Shown: in pieces, positions 21,398 through 27,018 of the stretch | Numbering within the stretch: position 1 is the stretch's first letter | Layout: every line of letters begins with the position of its first letter | Assembly: GCA_015680685.1 (NCBI GenBank) | Contig: MNCI01036534.1 | Span: 4,860-31,877 of the forward strand | Source of the DNA: Gnetum montanum | Lineage: Eukaryota > Streptophyta > Gnetopsida > Gnetales > Gnetaceae | DNA length: 27,018 nucleotides | Direction of reading: 5' to 3' | Notes under the pieces: model-generated | What the model was told of the DNA's origin: nothing | The model's input: only the letters and a program-made list of their open reading frames with translations | Databases searched by the model: none | Program-made: the position numbers and the translations under genes

Positions 21398-21541
21398 AGA
21401 CATTATTTACGCTTCGTTACATGCGGCTGCGTAGTGAGCGTAAATTAGACATTATTTAAGCTTCGTTACGCGTGGCTGCGTAGTGAGCGTGAATTAGACA
21501 TTGTTTACGCTTTGTTACGCGCAGCTGCGTAGTGAGCGTAA
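21398..21541. repeat. 49-bp tandem repeat, three copies
   Basis: Units start at 21398, 21447 and 21496 with AGACATT and end in CTGCGTAGTGAGCGTAA. Each contains TTACGC and GCGTA in opposite orientation. The same units occur inverted in the right arm at about 21711-21835. Short tandem units of this kind in an LTR may be enhancer-like, but that is inference. Confidence 0.85.
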
Positions 21542-21560
21542 GACAATTTTGAGCCTATTG

Positions 21561-21568
21561 TTTTTATA
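21561..21568 (-). promoter_or_regulatory. TATA box candidate of LTR B
   Basis: The minus strand reads CCGGTATAAAAACAAT, in the spacer between the inverted-repeat arms and about 525 bp from the U3 start of the LTR. It is the best TATA match in this LTR. Confidence 0.55.
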
Positions 21569-21662
21569 CCGGATTACGCTCATACACGCAACACAACGCA
21601 AATGAGTGTAATATAGCATGAAAGCAATTGAAACATGCTCAACATGTACCTGCTCTTCACAA

Positions 21663-21690
21663 GCACAACACGCAAACGAGCGTGTTGTGC
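21663..21690. repeat. 11-bp perfect hairpin in LTR B
   Basis: GCACAACACGC and GCGTGTTGTGC flank the loop AAACGA. It lies about 95 bp upstream (minus sense) of the TATA candidate, a place where a promoter-binding site or DNA hairpin could act. Confidence 0.75.
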
Positions 21691-22094
21691 GTAGTCACAG
21701 TCTGACTTANGCGCGTAACAAAGCGTAAACAATGTCTAATTCACGCTCACTACGCAGCCACGCGTAACGAAGCTTAAATAATGTCTAATTTACGCTCACT
21801 ACGCAGCCGCATGTAACGAAGCGTAAATAATGTCTAGCCTTAGTGATGAAATACGCAATGATATGCACCGCCGCGTAACGAGCGTAAAGACAAGTTATTC
21901 ATGCGCCACAAGAAAAAGTGTCGAACTGTTGTGCTTCTCTAGACTCTGCCTTCGACTATTTTGGAGCTTATTACGCTCATTACGCTGTTGTGCGTAATAG
22001 AGCATAAAATTGTCCTTGAACAAAGCTGATGCGCACTCTTGCTTAAATTGCGAATCTTTGCCTGAGGCCGACTCGCAATTTTCACGGTGTTTCA

Positions 22095-22109
22095 ATGGCC
22101 CCTCTTTGT
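22095..22109 (-). other. Polypurine tract of element B
   Basis: The minus strand reads ACAAAGAGGGGCCAT beside the LTR start TGAAACA. It is identical to the tract of element A except for the last base. About 50 bases on its far side also resemble element A. Confidence 0.85.
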
Positions 22110-23209
22110 TGATGGTTGGAGGGCTTACCCGAAAGACGTCGACAAAGAATGCGAAACATCGAATTTGGTAGAAGCAAGAACGGCGTCCATCCATGGTTGC
22201 TCAAGTGTTGCCCTGTCAACATGGAAGAGCAAAGCCGGAAGGTATGGGAGATAGAGGGATATAGCTGGAAACAGGTTCGGGGAAGATACAAAATGAGTTA
22301 TGATGGTAGGGGTATGAAATACACTCGTACGCACAGAAACGTACATTCACTTATGTCAACAGGAATGCTTTCAGAAGAGCATAGCGCATCAATCTGAGAT
22401 TTCTCTGTTACGGATTGTAGCAGGAATGCTTGCAAAAGGAGCGTGGCGAATCACTTCTGCGATATCTCTACTAGTGTGAGTGTGGAAAATGGGCACTTGT
22501 GCTTTTGCGTATGGGAAGCGGGTGGTGGGGATGAAAGGAGATGGGGGCTAAGTGTGAGGGTTCAAGAGGGATAGGCATGCAGTTCCCAGTGGATGGGCAA
22601 ACTTGAGCAGCCACCTCAAGATCCCGTTGTCCTTCACCGCTCAAATGAATGCATCTTTGAACGACATCCTCCGATGTAAGTAACCTACAACCATAGAAGA
22701 AAATAGAGGGCACCATTGCTCAGGCGGACAAGAGGCGAGGTTGTTGAAACGAGCACCGTTTGATGCGAGGTAGAGTGATAAGGCCATGAGGAAGGAGCTG
22801 AAGCATGCGGGCAGAGCTGCCAATCCTGACGATTGGCTCTGCATATCTTCGCCAAAAGGCATCAGACACAGTGCAGCTAACTGGTTGTACCAGGAACCAG
22901 CCAGATGAATTTGCGAAGCCGACGTCCGATGGCGATGATTGGCGGAGGTCGCCGAAGTCGTTGTCGAAGAGGATTTCATCGAGGCTCCAGCTGACGAGAC
23001 TAAACCCTCAGAGGTGCCACCGCTGCAGTGGGTGCAGCGACGGCATCTCCGAGGGATCAGTAAGATGCCTCTCAGCTTATCCGAGGAATCAGTAGGATGC
23101 CAATGGGGTGGCGACGCTGAGACTGTCCCAGTGTCCCACCCCGTTGGCTATGCAGCTATACAGAGATGATCACGCTCACTTGATTTACATGGCAGCAGTT
23201 TGTAGGTCC
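22110..23209 (-). other. 3' untranslated region of element B
   Basis: This lies between the array and the polypurine tract. Apart from the first 50 bases or so it does not resemble the 3' UTR of element A. Open frames of up to 112 codons exist here (for example minus strand 22979-22641) but show no recognisable motif and no counterpart in A. I see no gene. Confidence 0.6.
22360..22470. repeat. Imperfect 61-bp tandem duplication
   Basis: CAGGAATGCTTTCAGAAGAG at about 22360 and CAGGAATGCTTGCAAAAGGA at 22421 start two related stretches that both continue to a TCTCT end. They are diverged by many changes. Confidence 0.6.
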
Positions 23210-23692
23210 CAGTTTTAAGTCCTGGTAGATTGCCGTTACTGGTTTTAAGACTCAGCAGACCATGGTCCCAGTTTAAAGTCTGGGCGGACCGAGAGATGCT
23301 AGTTTTACGTCTTAGCGGACGGTGGTATGTCTGATTTATGATCTCAGCAGACCGTGCTGTGGATGCCAGTTTCACGTTGTGGCCCAGGGACAGATCTGTG
23401 CTGGTTTTACGTCTCAGCAGATGGCTACTTACCTGCGCCAGTTTAGCGTCATGGCGGACGCGTGCAAAAGATGCTAGTTTTTTGTCTTGGCGGACCTGTA
23501 CAACATTGCCAGTTTTACGTCGTAGCGGACGATTACAACTTGCCAGTTTAGTGTCATAGAGGACGCGTGTAAGGAATTTCAGTTTTACGTCGTAGCGGAC
23601 GGTCAGTACTAGTTTAACGTCGTAATGGACGCCGGGTGCCAGTTTTACGTCGTGGCGGACGACTGGTGCCAGTTTTACGTCGTAGCATACGA
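23210..23692 (-). repeat. Spaced hairpin-repeat array after pol B
   Basis: About 15 units start near 23210, 23241, 23270, 23301, 23333, 23368, 23403, 23440, 23476, 23511, 23545, 23581, 23611, 23641 and 23671. The best copies contain TTTTACGTCGTAGCGGACG on the plus strand. Period is 29-37 bp, with variable spacers of 9-16 bp. The units nearest pol have a regular 30-bp period and the cleanest sequence; the far ones are more diverged. The array begins about 35 bp after the pol stop codon. The inverted arms here read CGTC and GACG, in contrast to GGTC and GACC in much of element A. Confidence 0.88.
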
Positions 23693-23728
23693 GTACTACC
23701 ATACCTGCTGTCGACACCGTAGATGCTG

Positions 23729-26700
23729 CTAGATGTAATACCGCTTCAAGTACACATGATTTATAGGGCTTACTAATTCGTTGCCATTGATGTCTGCTAG
23801 TTTGAATGCTCCATTATTGTACATGTTGATCACCAAGAAAGGGCCTTCCCAGTTTGCAGAGAACTTGCATACTGGTTCACGCACAACCTTGAGAATAAGA
23901 TCTCCTTTCTTGATCGGACGCTGTTGAAGGTTGTGGCGGTGTTTTTTTCGCTGTTTGTCTTGACATCTTTCAATCGTATCAAGGGCCTGTATCCGCTTCT
24001 CTTCTACTGAATCCAGATCTGCGATTCGAGACTCGGTGTGTTGAGCCTCATTTATAACCACGGAGAGGACCATTCTCAGAGAAGGGATTTGCAACTCAAG
24101 AGGCAGCACTGCTTCAGACCCATAAACCAGACTATAGGGCGTACTGCCTGTAGCTATCCTACATGTAGTACGGTACGCCCATAGAACATAGAGGATTTGT
24201 TCGTGCCACTGCCTTTTGTTGCCGTCGAGCATTTTCTTGAGCAGATTGATGATTACTTTATTCGTTGCTTCAGCTTGACCATTCGCTTGCAGGTAATAAG
24301 GGGAAGAAAAAGATTGTCTAATGCCTAGGTTATCACAGAAGGATTTGGTTTCCGTGCTACTAAACTGTGGCCCATTTTCTGTCACAATAGTCATCGGGAG
24401 ATCAAATCTGGTTACTATATTGTCTAAGATAAAATGGCAAATCTGCTAAGAAGTGATCTTCCGCAGGGGGACAGCTTCTACCCACTTCGTAAAATACTCA
24501 GTAGCAGTAATAATGAAGCTATGCCCTGTAGAAGATTTTGGCGCGATGGGTCCTATGATGTCCAGTCCCCATCATTGAAATGGCCATTTTATCTGCGTTG
24601 TATGCAATTCTGTGGATGACACGTGTATGAGGTTTTCATGACGCTAACACGTGTCACACATTTTAACCTTTGTCAAGCAATCTTTTTCCATGCGTGGCCA
24701 GCAGTATCCTAAGCGACGGATTTTTAGGGCCATAGCTCGTGGTGCTACGTGGCCGCCGCACAGTCCCTCGTGAACTTCGCCGACTATACGCTGCGCTTGG
24801 CTGTTGTCGACGCAAGTAAGCAACACGCCATGAAAAGAGCGTCTATAAAGAGTACTGTCTCCAATGATGACGTACTACCTAGCCCGCTTGCGAATCACGT
24901 CTTTTTGTGCACGTGTCAATTCAGGCAGTAATTCGCCCTGTAGAAGATAAACTTTAATATTGTCGTACCATTCAGGTGTGCTTTCCTCGAGAAGAGAGGA
25001 GATTTGCGCCACCTAGATGATAGGATCTGCGTAGTCTGTAATTAATGCAGGGTAGGTGTTAAATAGGTGTGAAGGCACGTGTAAAGCCAGGGTGGCCAGT
25101 GCGTCAGCCAGCGTGTTGTCAGTGCATGTGACGTGTTGGGCATCGAAGGTCATAAATCACCTCAGAAGATCTTTAGCCTGATCGCAGTAAGGCTGCAAAT
25201 GTACAGCTTTGCAGGTGTAGACTCCAGTGATTTGATTTATGACAAGCATCGAATCACCCCTAACTACTAGGTGTTGCACATCGAGTTCACCAACAGTTAG
25301 TAATCCCCTGAGGAGCCCCTCGTACTCTGCCACATTGTTCGTACAGGGGAAGGTCAAGCGGTAAGCGTGTAGACGCACATCCTCAGGCGATAGCGTAAGA
25401 ACAGTGGCAGCACTGCCGCCTCTAGCAGTAGAAGCTCCATCAAAATATAACGTTGCTTTGAGGCCTGTCGAGACAGGGCTTAGACTATGTACATGTTCGT
25501 CTGGGAACTTTGGCTCTATAGTTGCTTGATTGTTAATCGGTGAAGTTGTTCATTGGTCGACTATCGTTTGTCCCTTTGTAGAAGATTGGCCAACATAGTG
25601 CAGATCAAATTCTGCGGTGATAGCTTTCTAGCGAGCGATCCTACTGCTTTCATACAAATTATGCGTGATGGTCCTAAGGATGTTATTTTTGCAAATAATG
25701 TTAACCTAGCTACGGAAAAGGTAATGTCTACATTTCTTAAGCGTAAAAACTAACGCTAGGCAATTACGCTCTACTTCGTTATACCTCGTTTCGTACGCAT
25801 ATAAAGCATGGCTCAGGTAGTAGATAGGCACTTCGGACCCATCGTTCCTCCTTTGACAAAGCAATGCTGCTAACGCTACGTCCGAAGTTGGGAGGTAAAT
25901 GTAAAATGGCAAGTCCCTTTGTGGCGGGAAAACCATAGGTAAATGTTGTAGTTCCTGTTTAATGCTATCAAACGCACGTTGGCAATCCTCCGTCCATTCG
26001 AAATTAACCCCCTTCTTTAGCAAATGTTGCATAGGATGCAACTTGTCAGTTAATCTCGAGATGAATCAGCGTATGAACTGCAAGCGTCCCTGTAACCCAC
26101 GTAATTGCTTGAGGTCTGTCGGAGGCGTTAACCCGACAATGGCTTTGACCTTATCAGGGTCAACTCGTATGCCGGTTTCCGATACCACAAACCCCAACAT
26201 GCGTCTGGTTTTGACCCCAAATACGCACTTCTTCGGGTTAAGCCGGAGCTCGTATTTGGAGCATCTTTTAAGGACTAACTTCAGATCTCCTGAATGATCC
26301 TCAGACTTTAAAGACTTCACAGCTATATCGTCTACATAATCATTCAGTCTCTCTAAGAGATAGTCGCTAAAGATGTACGTCATGGCCCGTTGATACGTTG
26401 CTCCAGCATTCTTTAGACCAAATGGCATCATAGTATAACAAAAGGTACCCCAGGGTGTTATGAATGTCGTAGTTAATTGATGTTCTGGGTTTATGCGAAT
26501 CTGGTTATAACCAGAGAAGCCATCCATGAAGGATAGGAGTGCATGCCCAGCTGTTGTATCGACTAGTTGATCGATACTCGGGAACGGGAAATTATCCTTG
26601 ATTGTGGCCTTGTTCAAATCCCGAAAGTCTATGCAAATGCGTATACTCCCGATTTTCTTCGACACGACCACAATGTTGGATACCCAGTCCGAGTAATCGA

Positions 26701-27018
26701 CTGCGTGGATGAAACTAGCTTGATATAGTTTAGTGATTTCGTTACGCACGGCTAGCGCGATCTCTGGCTTGATTTTGCGTGCCTTTTGCCTAACTTCTTT
26801 GATCTGTGGATCTAAGATGATGTTATGTTGGATTAGCCTGGGATCTAGTCCAGGCATATCCTCGTATGACCATGCGAAGACTGTGATGTTGTCTTGCAGG
26901 ACTTTTGTTACAGTATCGTGCGTTTCTCGTTCTAACAAGGAACTGACTTTAAGCGCTTTAGCTTCGCCCCTATGCGTAACGATAGAGACCTCATCGAGGG
27001 GGTCTTCGGTTATGTCCC
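23729..27018 (-). pseudogene. pol: Element B pol, partial: RT, RNase H, archaeal-type RNase H, integrase
   Basis: A single frame runs from the window edge to the stop at 23729 with no frameshift. The RT carries CIDFRDLNKAT, GFSGYNQI, PFGLKNAGATYQRAM and YVDD (26327-26338). A first RNase H lies at about 26060-25560. Its Asp (TSD) and Glu (NEVER) are visible, but no TD-type third acid is seen. The archaeal-type RNase H (about 25465-25095) has YFDGAS, AEYEGLL, RGDSMLV and ADALA, so all four acidic positions are kept. The integrase HHCC finger (HEGLCGGH, CDTC) lies near 24780-24645. Its catalytic Asp is near 24560, its Glu at 24269-24271, and a GPY/F motif (NWEGPF) near 23835-23855. The second catalytic Asp is Glu (24377-24379). 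About nine in-frame stops, such as 26066-26068 and 25706-25708, prevent expression of an intact protein. The 5' part of the gene is outside the window. Confidence 0.92.

Larger units (their letters stand above)
21260..21973. repeat. Perfect 263-bp inverted repeat
   Basis: Positions 21260-21522 and 21711-21973 are exact reverse complements over 263 bases, separated by 188 bp. The left arm begins exactly at the end of the N run, and the right arm ends its match exactly beside the single N at 21710. The arms contain the 49-bp tandem units. Perfect identity in a decayed neighbourhood, with both breakpoints at N bases, points to a possible assembly artefact or a very recent fold-back duplication. 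Confidence 0.9.
20805..22094 (-). repeat. 3' LTR of element B, with gap
   Basis: It starts TGTAACGACAGAAAACGTC and ends GTGTTTCA on the plus strand, matching the edge sequences of LTR A. A polypurine tract directly follows at 22095. The left 190 bp are similar to the left parts of LTR A (14987-15140) and LTR C (20370-20530). The interior differs from LTR A and is rich in GCGTAA/TTACGC words. It includes an assembly gap and a large perfect inverted repeat, so the stated length of 1290 bp is not reliable. Confidence 0.75.
20805..27018 (-). mobile_element. Element B: Tat/Ogre-like retrotransposon, 3' half
   Basis: On the minus strand the window enters element B within pol and runs through integrase, spaced-repeat array, 3' UTR, polypurine tract and 3' LTR. 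It is closely related to A in protein sequence but has a different LTR interior and 3' UTR. Its coding region shows nonsense codons but no frameshift, so it is probably younger than A and C. It appears to be inserted in the 5' LTR of C. Its gag, protease and 5' LTR lie beyond position 27018. Confidence 0.85.

Noticed and set aside
20878-21403. Open frames of 118-173 codons crossing the N run
   Set aside because: They are mostly undetermined residues and say nothing about coding.
22641-22979. A 112-codon open frame on the minus strand in the 3' UTR of B
   Set aside because: There is no motif and no matching frame in element A, the composition is biased, and the region is the fast-changing 3' UTR.
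23210-23692. CRISPR array, suggested by short repeats with spacers of similar length
   Set aside because: The sequence is plant retrotransposon DNA, spacers are only 9-16 bp and not unique-looking, repeats are degenerate, and there are no cas genes. A 3' UTR tandem array explains it better.

Overview
This window is repeat DNA from a plant nuclear genome. It holds three copies of one family of large Ty3/gypsy LTR retrotransposons, all on the minus strand and all decayed. I place them in the Tat/Ogre lineage for four reasons: an archaeal-type second RNase H lies between the RT/RNase H and the integrase; there is no chromodomain; the elements are large (one spans about 16 kb); and a long spacer with a splice-acceptor-like end separates the protease from the RT. 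I cannot name the species. No host gene, tRNA, rRNA or CRISPR is visible.

Layout, low to high coordinates. Positions 1-469 are unassigned AT-rich flank. Element A runs from 470 to 16556 and, read on the minus strand, contains in order: 5' LTR (14987-16556), primer-binding-site candidate (14963-14980), leader with 120-bp tandem repeats (14291-14940), gag-pro (14216-10396), a 4.6-kb spacer, pol (5788-2322), a spaced-repeat array (2002-2301), 3' UTR, polypurine tract (935-949) and a truncated 3' LTR (470-934). Element C (16557-20804) is older and broken. Its gag-pro is cut by the 5' LTR of A, and its own 5' LTR is cut at 20804 by element B. Element B (20805-27018 and beyond) shows its 3' LTR, polypurine tract, 3' UTR, spaced-repeat array and a pol reading frame that is still open at the window edge. 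The inferred order is C first, with A and B inserted into it later.

The most unusual part is the spacer between protease and RT in element A. On the opposite (plus) strand it carries what looks like a complete, decayed, five-exon gene (6767-10037). It has a TATA-like box, an ATG in good context, four introns with compatible phases, and poly(A) signals. I do not recognise its roughly 820-residue product. The spacer is flanked on both sides by copies of a short hairpin-like repeat, GTC-N6-GAC inside a conserved block of about 21 nt. The same repeat forms arrays just after the pol stop codon in A and in B. Tat-family elements are known to carry extra ORFs and hypervariable 3' UTR tandem arrays. 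An antisense, intron-bearing gene between protease and RT, with such arrays at the ends of both coding blocks, is not an arrangement I know of.

Nearly all damage in the coding regions is nonsense codons of the kind made by C-to-T change, as expected for long-methylated transposons. A near-centromeric or other heterochromatic location is plausible but is inference. Positions 20999-21259 are an assembly gap, and the perfect inverted repeat beside it may be an assembly artefact.
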